A stretch of 10,090 nucleotides of DNA from Sphingomonadaceae bacterium (GCA_014380205.1 JACMKH010000136.1:1-10090); one strand, 5' to 3'; shown: positions 1 through 8,374, counted from the stretch's first letter. A program made the numbers and translations. The notes: generated from the sequence alone by a model not told the origin.

Positions 1-368
1 GCCTCGCCGCCGTCGTCCATGTCGAGATCGGGCAGCGGGCCGGCGAACAGCCGATCCTCGGGCGCGAGCCCGGCGTAATCGTCTTTGGGGGCCTCGCGCG
101 CCATCGCCGCCGCGCGCACGGCCAGCGCATCGAGCGCGGCATCGGAAAGGTCCGAGGAGGAGACGCTCGCCGATCGCTTGCCGACGAACAACCGCAGCCC
201 GATCTCCTCTCCTTCGGAACGCTGGACATCCTCGAGCGCGCCGAGCCGCACCTGCACCTCGGTCGCCGCGCCGCCGACATAGATCGCGTCGGCCGCGTCG
301 GCCCCCGCCTTGCGCGCGCTCGCGATCAGATCGGAAAGACGCGCCTGCGCCTCGGCCACGGTCAGCAT
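1..368 (-). CDS. pmbA: TldD/PmbA family protease, N-terminal part (cut by window edge)
   Basis: Reading the minus strand from the ATG at 368-366 gives 122 codons, open to the window edge, starting MLTVAEAQARLSDLI. The stretch LGALEDVQRSEGEEIGLRLF (residues 42-61), followed by VGKRSASVSSSDLS (62-75), is typical of the N-terminal domain of TldD/PmbA proteins. Known members form a TldD-TldE(PmbA) heterodimeric metalloprotease that degrades unfolded peptides, processes microcin B17 and affects CcdA antitoxin turnover; PmbA itself lacks the zinc motif. The zinc-site region would lie outside the window, so PmbA versus TldD cannot be proved, but the N-terminus looks more like PmbA. The start is fixed: an in-frame TAA lies at 380-378, three codons upstream, with no other start codon between. 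No Shine-Dalgarno is visible, so initiation may be leaderless or weak. It is divergent from the SDR gene across a 119-base gap. Confidence 0.85.
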   Translation of the reverse strand, partial: MLTVAEAQARLSDLIASARKAGADAADAIYVGGAATEVQVRLGALEDVQRSEGEEIGLRLFVGKRSASVSSSDLSDAALDALAVRAAAMAREAPKDDYAGLAPEDRLFAGPLPDLDMDDGGE

Positions 369-487
369 GGCGCGGACTTAGGCAGCCCGGGCGCGGATGT
401 CACCTCCGGCGCGTGGGCCTTGCCCCGCTTGAATCGGGCGGCGCTGCAGGGCATTGGCGGGGCGCATCATCGGGAGTCGCGGCGCGC

Positions 488-1432
488 ATGATCGAGAGGC
501 TGGTCACGCTGTTCGGCGGGGGCGGGTTCCTCGGGCGCTATGTCGCGCAGGAGCTGCTGCGCCGGGGCGCGCGCATCCGCATCGCCGAGCGCAATCCGGG
601 CGACGCCTTCTTCCTCAAACCGCTCGGCGGGCTCGGGCAGATCCAGTTCGTCTCGGCCGACGTGACTCGGCCCGAGACGCTGAGCCGCGCGGCCGAGGGC
701 GCGAACGCCACGGTCAATCTGGTCGGCGTGCTCGCGGGCGATTTCGAGAAGCTCCATGTCGAGGGCGCGCGCAACGCCGCGCGCGCGGCGGCTGAGGCGG
801 GCGCGGAGAGCTTCGTCCAGGTTTCGGCGATCGGCGCGAGCCGCGAGGCCGAATCGCGCTACGCACGGACCAAGGGGCTCGGCGAGGAGGCTGTGCGCGC
901 CGCGATGCCCGGCGCGACGATCGTGCGGCCCTCGATCCTGTTCGGCCCCGAGGACCGGTTCATTAACAAGTTCGCCGCGATGGCGCGGCTGCCCGGCCCG
1001 ATGCCCGTGATCGCGCCGCAGGCGCGCTTCCAGCCCGCCTATGTCGCCGATGTCGCGCGCGCCGTCGCGGCGGCGGCGCTCGATCCCGCGACGCATGGCG
1101 GCAAAACCTATGAGCTCGGCGGGCCGCAGGTTATGACGATGCTCGAGATCAACCGCTTCGTCGCCGAGGCGATCGGGCGCAGCGGCAAGACGCTGATCGA
1201 GGTCCCGGACATCGCCGCGCGCGGGATGGCGCGGCTGGGCTTCCTGCCCGGCGTGCCGCTGACCTGGGACCAGTGGCTGATGCTCCAGACGCCCAATGTG
1301 GCAAGCGAGGGCGCGCCCGGCTTCGAGGCGTTCGGGATCGCGCCGCGCCCGCTCGCGGCGGTCGCCGAGGGCTGGCTAGTCCGCTACCGCGACCACGGCC
1401 GTTTTGCCCGCAAGACGATGGGCGCGGCCTGA
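488..1432 (+). CDS. NAD(P)-binding SDR, complex I NDUFA9-type / NAD-dependent epimerase-like
   Basis: This is a 314-residue protein of the extended/atypical short-chain dehydrogenase superfamily. The Rossmann motif GGGGFLG (residues 10-16, GxxGxxG) is right at the N-terminus, a Ser lies in VSAIGAS (S113), and a YxxxK pair is present (Y125, K129). HVEGARN (from H90) and RPSILFGPED match the bacterial relatives of the mitochondrial complex I subunit NDUFA9. No membrane segment or signal peptide is seen, so it is probably cytoplasmic or peripheral. The substrate is unknown; relatives are annotated as sugar epimerases, quinone-related reductases or complex I assembly-like proteins, none of which is established here. 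I chose ATG 488 because the nucleotide-binding strand starts five residues later and GGGAG lies at 472-476; the in-frame ATG at 413 would add a 25-residue unconserved-looking extension. Its stop is 4 bases before uppP, suggesting one transcript. Confidence 0.85.
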   Translation: MIERLVTLFGGGGFLGRYVAQELLRRGARIRIAERNPGDAFFLKPLGGLGQIQFVSADVTRPETLSRAAEGANATVNLVGVLAGDFEKLHVEGARNAARAAAEAGAESFVQVSAIGASREAESRYARTKGLGEEAVRAAMPGATIVRPSILFGPEDRFINKFAAMARLPGPMPVIAPQARFQPAYVADVARAVAAAALDPATHGGKTYELGGPQVMTMLEINRFVAEAIGRSGKTLIEVPDIAARGMARLGFLPGVPLTWDQWLMLQTPNVASEGAPGFEAFGIAPRPLAAVAEGWLVRYRDHGRFARKTMGAA

Positions 1433-1436
1433 CCGC

Positions 1437-2243
1437 ATGCCGCTGATCCTCACCGTCATCCTGCTCGGCATCGTCGAGGGGCTCACCGAGTTCATCCCGG
1501 TCTCCTCGACCGGGCATCTGATCCTCGCCGCCGAGCTGCTCGGCTATCGCGCCGAGGACTGGGCGACCTTCAACGTCGTCATCCAGCTCGGTGCGATCCT
1601 GGCGGTGATCGTGCTCTATTGGCGGACCTTCTGGAGCGTCGCGACGGGCCTGTTCGCACGCGACGCGGGCGCGCGGCGTTTCACGATCAACATCGCGATC
1701 GCCTTCCTGCCCTCGGCCGTGCTCGGCGTCCTGCTGATCGACAATATCGAGGCGCTGCTCGGCAACGCGATGGTGGTCGCGGTCGCGCTCGTGCTCGGCG
1801 GGATGGCGATCCTCGCGATCGAGGCCTGGGTTCCCTCGGCGCGGATCGAGCCGGGCATCGCCGCGATCCCACTCAAGCGCGCGCTCGGGATCGGCGTGAT
1901 CCAGTGCATGTCGATGGTGCCCGGCGTGAGCCGATCGGGGGCGACGATCATGGGCGCGCTCGCGCTCGGCATCGAGCGCCGCACCGCCGCCGAGTTCAGC
2001 TTCTTCCTCGCGGTCCCGACGATGCTCGGCGCGACCTCGCTGCAGGTGGCGAGGAATTATTCCGGGACAACGGCCGGCGTTGATTGGGGGCTGATCGCGC
2101 TCGGCTTCGTCGTTTCCTTCGTCGTCGCGCGCGTCGTGATCCGCTGGTTCATGGCAATCGTCGGCCGCTACGGCTTCGCGCCCTTTGCTTGGTACCGGAT
2201 CGTGGCCGGAACGCTCGCGATCCTGTGGCTCATGCTGCGATAG
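1437..2243 (+). CDS. uppP: Undecaprenyl-diphosphate phosphatase UppP (BacA)
   Basis: This is a 268-residue inner-membrane enzyme that removes a phosphate from undecaprenyl diphosphate, regenerating the lipid carrier for peptidoglycan and other envelope glycans; overexpression of family members gives bacitracin resistance. The signature EGLTEFIPVSSTGH spans residues 14-27, with the (E/Q)xxxE pair as E14 and E18, then S24 and H27. The second conserved motif PGVSRSGAT (162-170) supplies the catalytic Arg (R166). Hydrophobic segments near 2-22, 45-62, 84-102, 111-130, 150-175, 186-202, 217-235 and 250-267 fit the polytopic fold, and the length is normal for the family. ATG 1437 is chosen because the signature normally begins about this far from the N-terminus; an in-frame ATG at 1404 would overlap the SDR gene and add eleven arginine-rich residues. 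There is no Shine-Dalgarno, so translation is probably coupled to the SDR gene stop (TGA 1430-1432). Confidence 0.96.
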   Translation: MPLILTVILLGIVEGLTEFIPVSSTGHLILAAELLGYRAEDWATFNVVIQLGAILAVIVLYWRTFWSVATGLFARDAGARRFTINIAIAFLPSAVLGVLLIDNIEALLGNAMVVAVALVLGGMAILAIEAWVPSARIEPGIAAIPLKRALGIGVIQCMSMVPGVSRSGATIMGALALGIERRTAAEFSFFLAVPTMLGATSLQVARNYSGTTAGVDWGLIALGFVVSFVVARVVIRWFMAIVGRYGFAPFAWYRIVAGTLAILWLMLR

Positions 2244-2385
2244 ATCCGATTCGGCCTTTATGAAAGAATGTTGCGCGCAGTTTTCTTGGAAAAATCGCCA
2301 CTGACCGATCGAATAGGCAATAATGCTGTCATATATCCCTAAATTCGCGTGACATGCGCGGCTTTTCGAACTAGCCCGAGCGCCG
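2244..2385 (+). promoter_or_regulatory. A+T-rich intergenic region, probable gltDB promoter/leader
   Basis: This 142-base gap between uppP and gltD is the longest non-coding stretch in the window. Bases 2251-2350 contain 43 G+C out of 100, clearly below the flanking genes. It holds runs such as TTTTCTTGGAAAAA (2281-2294), AATAAT (2319-2324) and ATATAT (2331-2336), as expected for a promoter region. I could not pair a convincing -35 with a -10: TTGGAA (2286-2291) has only CGAATA-like bases 16-18 positions downstream. No GG-N10-GC sigma-54 core was found in the A+T-rich stretch. A short inverted pair TGTCA (2327-2331) and TGACA (2350-2354) is present but could be chance. The call rests on composition and position only. 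No strong terminator for uppP is visible. Confidence 0.4.
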
Positions 2386-3837
2386 ATGTCCGAGATGCTC
2401 ACCTTCGTCGGGAAGGCGCAGGCCTATCCTCCCAAGCGCGATGCCGCCGAGCGCGCGGACGATTTCGCCGAGATCGCGCGCGGCTGGGCGATCGAGCGGG
2501 CCGAGGAGCAATCGTCGCGCTGCTCGCAATGCGGCGTGCCCTATTGCTCGAACCATTGCCCGCTCCACAACCACATCCCCGACTGGCTCAAGCTCACCGC
2601 CGAGGGCCGGCTGCGCGAGGCCTATGAGCTTTCCAACGCGACCTCGACGATGCCCGAGATCTGCGGCCGCATCTGCCCGCAGGACCGGCTCTGCGAGGGC
2701 AATTGCGTGATCGAGTTCTCGGGGCACGGCGCGGTGACGATCGGCGCGGTCGAGAAGTTCATTACCGACACCGCCTGGGAGCAAGGCTGGGTCGAGCCGA
2801 TCCGCCCGATGCGCGACCGCTCCGACCAGTCGGTCGGGATCGTCGGCGCGGGGCCGTCCGGTCTCAGCGCGGCCGAATATCTGCGCGGCCACGGCTACGC
2901 GGTTCATGTCTACGACCGCCACGACCGCATGGGCGGGCTCCTCACCTACGGCATCCCCGGCTTCAAGCTCGAGAAGCCCGTGGTGATGCGACGAATCGAA
3001 CGGCTGCGCGACAGCGGCATCGTCTTCTACGAGAGCTTCGAGGTCGGCCGCGACGCGAGCCTCGACGCGCTGCGCGAACGCCACGACGCGCTGCTGATCG
3101 CGACGGGTGTCTACCTGCCGCGCGAGCTCAAGGCCCCCGGCGTCGGCGCGCCCGGCGTGGTCGAGGCGCTCGACTATCTGATCGCCTCGAACCGCAAGGG
3201 ATTCGGCGAGGCGGTCGCGGATTTCGACAGCGGCGCGCTCGACGCGGCGGGAAAGCATGTCGTCGTCATCGGCGGTGGCGACACCGCGATGGACTGCGTG
3301 CGCACCGCGGTCCGCCAGGGCGCGAATTCGGTCAAATGCCTCTACCGGCGCGACCGCGACAACATGCCGGGATCGCAGAACGAGGTCCGCAACGCCGAGG
3401 AGGAAGGCGTCGAGTTCGTCTGGCTCTCGGCCCCGCAGGCGTTCGACGGGACGGGCCACGTCTCCGGCGTCCGCGCGACCGCGATGCGCCTCGGCACCCC
3501 TGACGCGACCGGCCGACGCGCCCCCGAGGTCGACCCCGGCGGCGAATTCCAGATCGACGCCGATCTCGTCATCAAGGCGCTCGGCTTCGACGCCGAGGAC
3601 CTGCCCCGCCTGTTCGGCAGCCCCGAGCTTTCGGTGACGCGTTGGGGAACGCTGCGCGTCGACCACCGCAGCATGATGACCAGCCTCGACGGCGTGTTCG
3701 CGGCGGGGGACATCGTCCGCGGGGCGAGCCTGGTGGTCTGGGCGATCCGCGACGGGAGGGATGTCGCGGGGCATATACACGGATTCCTGAAAGCGAAGGC
3801 TGAGCGGGTTGGAACGGCTATAAGAGAGGCGGCCTGA
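2386..3837 (+). CDS. gltD: Glutamate synthase (NADPH) small (beta) subunit
   Basis: This 483-residue cytoplasmic flavoprotein takes electrons from NADPH through FAD and iron-sulfur clusters to the large subunit, which makes glutamate from glutamine and 2-oxoglutarate. In order: an N-terminal cysteine-rich domain with C46, C49, C54, C58 (RCSQCGVPYCSNHC) and C93, C97, C103, C107 (ICGRICPQDRLCEGNC), the [4Fe-4S] ligand region; the FAD-binding motif GIVGAGPSGL (151-160); the NADPH-binding motif VVVIGGGDTAMD (292-303), followed by basic residues R321-R322; and the C-terminal FAD contact VFAAGDIVRG (437-446). Length is normal for the family. ATG 2386 is supported by the conserved-looking start (MLTFVGKAQAYPP), though the ATG at 2395 three codons later is also possible; the Shine-Dalgarno is poor. 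It lies 3 bases before gltB, so the two subunits are surely co-transcribed. GltD-like reductases also occur in other enzymes, but the adjacent gltB settles the role. Confidence 0.97.
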   Translation: MSEMLTFVGKAQAYPPKRDAAERADDFAEIARGWAIERAEEQSSRCSQCGVPYCSNHCPLHNHIPDWLKLTAEGRLREAYELSNATSTMPEICGRICPQDRLCEGNCVIEFSGHGAVTIGAVEKFITDTAWEQGWVEPIRPMRDRSDQSVGIVGAGPSGLSAAEYLRGHGYAVHVYDRHDRMGGLLTYGIPGFKLEKPVVMRRIERLRDSGIVFYESFEVGRDASLDALRERHDALLIATGVYLPRELKAPGVGAPGVVEALDYLIASNRKGFGEAVADFDSGALDAAGKHVVVIGGGDTAMDCVRTAVRQGANSVKCLYRRDRDNMPGSQNEVRNAEEEGVEFVWLSAPQAFDGTGHVSGVRATAMRLGTPDATGRRAPEVDPGGEFQIDADLVIKALGFDAEDLPRLFGSPELSVTRWGTLRVDHRSMMTSLDGVFAAGDIVRGASLVVWAIRDGRDVAGHIHGFLKAKAERVGTAIREAA

Positions 3838-3840
3838 GCG

Positions 3841-6800
3841 ATGACTGCCATGACCGATGACGCCCAGCGCACCCGCCTCGCCGCCGAGGGTATGTATCGC
3901 CCCGAGCTAGAGTCGGATGCATGCGGCGTGGGCCTCGTCGCGGCGGTCGACGGCAAGCCTTCGCGGCGCGTCGTCGAGGCGGGGATCGAAGCCCTCCGCG
4001 CGGTGTGGCATCGCGGGGCGGTCGACGCCGACGGGAAGACCGGGGACGGGGCGGGGATTCATGTCGATCTGCCCGTGCGCTTCTTCGACGACGCGATCGC
4101 CGATTCGGGGCACCGGCCGCTGCCCAACCGGCTCGCGGTCGGCATGGTGTTCCTGCCCCGGACCGATCTCGCCGCGCAGGAGACCTGCCGCACGATCGTC
4201 GAGAGCGAGATCATCGATTTCGGCTACACGATCTACGGCTGGCGCCAGGTCCCCGTCGACATCTCGGTGATCGGCGCCAAGGCGCAGGCGACACGGCCCG
4301 AGATCGAGCAGATCATGATCGCGGGGCCGCTCCCCGCCGCCGCCGGCGCGGCCGAGTTCGAGAAGGACCTGTTCCTGATTAGGAAGCGCATCGAGAAGCG
4401 CATCGTCGCGGCGCAGGTGCGCGATTTCTATGTGTGCAGCCTGTCGTGCCGATCGATCATCTACAAGGGGCTGTTCCTCGCCGAATCGCTCGCCGACTTC
4501 TATCCCGACCTCTCCGACGCGCGCTTCGAGAGCCGCGTCGCGATCTTCCACCAGCGCTATTCGACCAACACCTTCCCGCAGTGGTGGCTTGCCCAGCCGT
4601 TCCGCTGCCTCGCGCACAACGGCGAGATCAACACCATCCGCGGCAACCGCAACTGGATGGAAAGTCACGAGATCAAGATGGCGAGCCTCGCCTTCGGCGA
4701 GCATTCGGAGGAGATCAAGCCGCTGATCCCGGCGGGATCGTCGGACACCGCCGCGCTCGACGCGGTGTTCGAGGCGATCTGCCGATCAGGCCGCGACGCG
4801 CCCACCGCCAAGCTGATGCTGATCCCCGAGGCGTGGCAGCACGACGACGAGATGCCCGCCGCGCATTGCCGGATGTACGAATATCTCGCCAGCGTGATGG
4901 AGCCGTGGGACGGGCCCGCCGCGCTCGCGATGACCGACGGGCGCTGGGCGATCGCGGGGATGGACCGCAACGCGCTCAGGCCGCTGCGCACGACGCTGAC
5001 GCAGGACGGGCTGCTCATCGTCGGCTCCGAGACCGGGATGGTCGTCGTCCCCGAGAGCCAGATCGTGCGCAAAGGCCAGCTCGGCCCCGGCCAGATGATC
5101 GGGATCGACCTCGACGCGGGCGAGCTGCTCGACGACGCCGCGCTCAAGGACCGGATCGCCGCCGAGCAGCCCTATGCCGACTGGGTCAAGGGCTTCCTGC
5201 GCTTCGAGGAGCTGCCGGCGCCCAAGGCCGATCACGCGCCGCGCTTCGATCGCGCCGAACTCGTCCGCCGCCAGGTCGCGGCGGGGCAGACGATGGAGGA
5301 CATGGAGCTGATCCTCGCGCCGATGATCGAAACGGGCAAGGAGGCGATCGGATCGATGGGCGACGACACGCCGCTCGCGGTGATCTCGCTCAACCCGCGC
5401 CCCTTGAGCCAGTTCTTCCGCCAGAATTTCAGCCAGGTCACCAACCCGCCGATCGACTCGCTGCGCGAGCGCCACGTGATGAGCCTCAAGACGCGGTTCA
5501 ACAACCACTCGAACATCCTCGACCGCGAGACGATCCAGGAAAGCATCCTGATCTGCGAGACCCCCGTGCTCACCAGCCGCCAATGGGGGACGCTCAGGGA
5601 ATATTTCGGCGCGCTGGCCGCCGAGATCGACTGCACCTTCGCCGAAGGCGAAAGCCTCCGCGAGGCGATCGCGCGCGTGCGGCGCGAGGCCGAGCAGGCG
5701 GTGCGCGAGGGGCGGATCGAGCTGTTCCTTACCGACGAGGCGAGCGGCCCCGGCCGCATCGCCATCTCGGCGATCCTCTCGGCGGCGGCTGTGCACACCC
5801 ATTTGAAGCGCAAGGGGCTGCGCTCCTACGCCTCGATCAACGTCCGCTCGGCCGAATGCCTCGATCCGCATTTTTTCGCGGTGCTGATCGGGGTCGGCGC
5901 GACCACGGTCAACGCCTGGCTCGCCGAGGCGGCGATCGCCGATCGCCACGCGCGCGGGCTATGCGGCGATCTCGGACTCGACGATTGCATCGACAACTAT
6001 TGCCACGCGATCGGCGAGGGGCTGCTCAAGATCATGTCCAAGATGGGGATCGCGGTGATCTCCTCCTATCGCGGCGGTTACAATTTCGAGGCGGTGGGAT
6101 TGAGCCGCGCGCTGGTCGACGAGTTCTTCCCGGGCATGCCCGCCAAGATTTCGGGCGAGGGCTATGGCTCGCTCCAGTTGAACGCGACGATGCGCCACGA
6201 AGCGGCATGGGACCCGGCGGTGGTCACCTTGCCGATCGGTGGCTTCTACCGCCAGCGCGCGAGCGGCGAGGCGCACGCCTGGTCGGCGCAGCTCATGCAC
6301 CTGCTCCAGAACGCGGTCGCGACCGATAGCTACACGAGCTATCTCCAGTTCGCGCGCGGCGTGAAGGACCAGGACCCGATCAATCTGCGCGACCTGCTCG
6401 AGTTCAACTGGGCGGCCGAGGCCGCGCCGATCGACGAGGTCGAGGCGATCACCGAGATCCGCCGCCGCTTCGTCACGCCCGGAATGAGCCTCGGCGCGCT
6501 TTCGCCCGAGGCGCATGAGACGCTCGCGATCGCGATGAACCGGATCGGCGCACGCGCGGTCTCGGGCGAGGGCGGCGAGGATTCGTCGCGCTATGCGCCG
6601 AGGCCGAGCGGCGACAACGCCAACAGCGGCGTCAAGCAGATCGCGAGCGGGCGCTTCGGCGTGACGGCGGAATATTTGAACGCCTGCGACGAGATCGAGA
6701 TCAAGGTCGCGCAGGGCGCCAAGCCCGGCGAGGGCGGACAGCTGCCCGGCTTCAAGGTCACCGAGCTGATCGCCAGGCTGCGCCACGCGACCCCGGGCGT

Positions 6801-8358
6801 CGGGCTGATCTCGCCGCCGCCGCACCACGACATCTATTCGATCGAGGATCTCGCCCAGCTGATCTACGACCTCAAGCAGATCAACCCGCGCGCGCGCGTC
6901 TGCGTCAAGCTGGTGAGCTCGGCGGGGATCGGGACGGTCGCGGCGGGGGTCGCCAAGGCGCACGCCGACGTGATCCTCGTCGCGGGCCATGTCGGCGGCA
7001 CCGGCGCGTCACCCCAGACCTCGATCAAATACGCGGGCACGCCTTGGGAGATGGGGCTTTCCGAGGTCAACCAGGTGCTCACGCTCAACGGCCTCAGGCA
7101 TCGCGTCCGGCTGCGCACCGACGGCGGGCTCAAGACCGGGCGCGACATCGTCATCGCCGCGATCCTCGGCGCCGAGGAGTTCGGCATCGGCACGCTGAGC
7201 CTGATCGCGATGGGCTGCATCATGGTGCGCCAGTGCCATTCGAACACCTGCCCGGTCGGCGTGTGCACGCAGGACGAGCGGCTGCGCGACAAGTTTGTCG
7301 GCACGCCCGAGAAGGTGATCAATCTGATGAGCTTCATCGCCGAGGAGGTCCGCGAGATTCTCGCCAAGCTCGGCTTCCGCCGGCTCGACGAGGTGATCGG
7401 GCGCACCGAGCTGTTGCGCCAGGTCAGCCGCGGCGCCGAGCATCTCGACGATCTCGATTTGAACCCGATCCTCGCCAAGGTCGACGCGCCCGACGAGGAA
7501 CGCCGCTTCAGCCTCGACAGCTGGCGGAACGAAGTCCCCGACAGCCTCGACGCGCAGATGATCGCCGACGCCGAGGCCGCCTTCGCGCACAAGGAGCGGA
7601 TGCAGCTCACCTACACGGTGCGCAACACGCACCGCGCGGTGGGGACGCGGCTCTCCTCGGAGGTCACGCGCCGCTATGGGATGAGTGCGCTCGCCGACGA
7701 CCACATCCACGTCCGGCTGCGCGGGTCGACCGGCCAGTCGCTCGGCGCGTTCCTGTGCAAGGGAATCACGCTCGAGGTGTTCGGCGATGCCAATGACTAT
7801 GTCGGCAAGGGCCTGTCCGGCGGAATCATCGCGCTCCGCCCGACCGTCTCCTCGCCGCTCGAGACGCGCGACAATACGATCATCGGCAACACCTGCCTCT
7901 ACGGCGCTACCGCGGGCAAGCTGTTCGCGGCGGGGCGCGCGGGCGAGCGCTTCGCGGTCAGGAACTCGGGCGCGCGCACGGTGATCGAGGGCTGCGGGGC
8001 CAATGGCTGCGAATATATGACCGGCGGCGTCGCGGTGATTCTCGGCCGCGTCGGCAAGAATTTCGGCGCGGGGATGACCGGCGGCATGGCCTTCGTTCTC
8101 GACGAGGAAAGAAGCTTCGAGCGCCGCGTCAACCCCGACACGATCGTCTGGCGCCGCCTCGGCTCGGCGCATTGGGAGGAGCGGCTGCTCGAGCTTGTCG
8201 GGGAGCATGCGCGCGCGACGGCGAGCGCCTGGGGCCACGCGATCCTCGACGACTGGGAGCGCTGGCGCGGCAAATTCTGGCAGATCTGTCCCAAGGAGAT
8301 GCTCGCGCGGCTGGATTACCCGCTGAGCGACGAGGCCGAGGTGGTAGCCGCGGAATAG
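3841..8358 (+). CDS. gltB: Glutamate synthase (NADPH) large (alpha) subunit
   Basis: This 1505-residue protein is full length for the family and uninterrupted. A short presequence of 27 residues precedes C28 (DACGVGL), which family knowledge marks as the nucleophile of the class II glutamine amidotransferase domain after removal of the presequence. That domain (about 28-440) has FHQRYSTNTFP (236-246) and HNGE (259-262), used in glutamine hydrolysis. A central domain follows (about 500-780, with SAECLDPHFFAVLIG from 670). The FMN/2-oxoglutarate synthase domain (about 840-1215) contains GMSLGALS (881-888), SGEGGED (908-914), KPGEGGQLPG (961-970) and GGTGASP (1052-1058, the ammonia-tunnel/FMN region). 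The 3Fe-4S ligands are C1126, C1132 and C1137 in CIMVRQCHSNTC, and the GXGXG beta-helix domain covers about 1256-1450. AAGAGAGG (3822-3829, inside the end of gltD) sits 11 bases before ATG 3841; ATG 3850 is an alternative. It pairs with GltD in NADPH-GOGAT. Confidence 0.98.
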   Translation: MTAMTDDAQRTRLAAEGMYRPELESDACGVGLVAAVDGKPSRRVVEAGIEALRAVWHRGAVDADGKTGDGAGIHVDLPVRFFDDAIADSGHRPLPNRLAVGMVFLPRTDLAAQETCRTIVESEIIDFGYTIYGWRQVPVDISVIGAKAQATRPEIEQIMIAGPLPAAAGAAEFEKDLFLIRKRIEKRIVAAQVRDFYVCSLSCRSIIYKGLFLAESLADFYPDLSDARFESRVAIFHQRYSTNTFPQWWLAQPFRCLAHNGEINTIRGNRNWMESHEIKMASLAFGEHSEEIKPLIPAGSSDTAALDAVFEAICRSGRDAPTAKLMLIPEAWQHDDEMPAAHCRMYEYLASVMEPWDGPAALAMTDGRWAIAGMDRNALRPLRTTLTQDGLLIVGSETGMVVVPESQIVRKGQLGPGQMIGIDLDAGELLDDAALKDRIAAEQPYADWVKGFLRFEELPAPKADHAPRFDRAELVRRQVAAGQTMEDMELILAPMIETGKEAIGSMGDDTPLAVISLNPRPLSQFFRQNFSQVTNPPIDSLRERHVMSLKTRFNNHSNILDRETIQESILICETPVLTSRQWGTLREYFGALAAEIDCTFAEGESLREAIARVRREAEQAVREGRIELFLTDEASGPGRIAISAILSAAAVHTHLKRKGLRSYASINVRSAECLDPHFFAVLIGVGATTVNAWLAEAAIADRHARGLCGDLGLDDCIDNYCHAIGEGLLKIMSKMGIAVISSYRGGYNFEAVGLSRALVDEFFPGMPAKISGEGYGSLQLNATMRHEAAWDPAVVTLPIGGFYRQRASGEAHAWSAQLMHLLQNAVATDSYTSYLQFARGVKDQDPINLRDLLEFNWAAEAAPIDEVEAITEIRRRFVTPGMSLGALSPEAHETLAIAMNRIGARAVSGEGGEDSSRYAPRPSGDNANSGVKQIASGRFGVTAEYLNACDEIEIKVAQGAKPGEGGQLPGFKVTELIARLRHATPGVGLISPPPHHDIYSIEDLAQLIYDLKQINPRARVCVKLVSSAGIGTVAAGVAKAHADVILVAGHVGGTGASPQTSIKYAGTPWEMGLSEVNQVLTLNGLRHRVRLRTDGGLKTGRDIVIAAILGAEEFGIGTLSLIAMGCIMVRQCHSNTCPVGVCTQDERLRDKFVGTPEKVINLMSFIAEEVREILAKLGFRRLDEVIGRTELLRQVSRGAEHLDDLDLNPILAKVDAPDEERRFSLDSWRNEVPDSLDAQMIADAEAAFAHKERMQLTYTVRNTHRAVGTRLSSEVTRRYGMSALADDHIHVRLRGSTGQSLGAFLCKGITLEVFGDANDYVGKGLSGGIIALRPTVSSPLETRDNTIIGNTCLYGATAGKLFAAGRAGERFAVRNSGARTVIEGCGANGCEYMTGGVAVILGRVGKNFGAGMTGGMAFVLDEERSFERRVNPDTIVWRRLGSAHWEERLLELVGEHARATASAWGHAILDDWERWRGKFWQICPKEMLARLDYPLSDEAEVVAAE

Positions 8359-8359
8359 G

Positions 8360-8374
8360 CATCGGCGCGCGATG
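8360..8374. other. Small perfect inverted repeat just after gltB
   Basis: CATCG (8360-8364), a five-base spacer GCGCG, and CGATG (8370-8374) form a perfect 5-bp dyad starting two bases after the gltB stop (TAG 8356-8358). The right arm ends exactly where the candidate -35 TTGACG (8375-8380) begins. There is no U-run after it, so it is a poor intrinsic terminator. It could instead be a small operator, a transcript-end stabiliser, or chance in G+C-rich DNA. Only the symmetry is seen; the role is not. Confidence 0.25.

Noticed and set aside
428..442. Possible hairpin CCCG/CGGG in the gap between the protease and SDR genes.
   Set aside because: The stem is only about 4 bp with mismatches beyond it and no U-run; it is expected by chance at this G+C content.
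413..487. Upstream in-frame ATG for the SDR gene at 413.
   Set aside because: It would add 25 residues before a Rossmann fold that normally starts at the N-terminus; ATG 488 has GGGAG upstream and fits better.
1404..1436. Upstream in-frame ATG for uppP at 1404, overlapping the SDR gene.
   Set aside because: The extra residues (MPARRWARPDR) are not typical of UppP, and the signature motif sits at the usual distance from ATG 1437.
2244..2385. Possible sigma-54 (nitrogen-regulated) promoter upstream of gltD.
   Set aside because: Checking the GG dinucleotides in the A+T-rich part of the gap gave no GC ten bases downstream, so the invariant core is absent there.
1149..2402. A 417-codon minus-strand open frame whose start region lies in the A+T-rich gap before gltD.
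   Set aside because: Although it begins in non-coding DNA, most of it is His/Asp/Arg-rich sequence opposite uppP and the end of the SDR gene, with no domain signature.
2371..3780. A 469-codon minus-strand open frame opposite gltD.
   Set aside because: Composition and position mark it as a shadow of gltD; it has no motifs and would start inside the conserved C-terminal part of the real gene.
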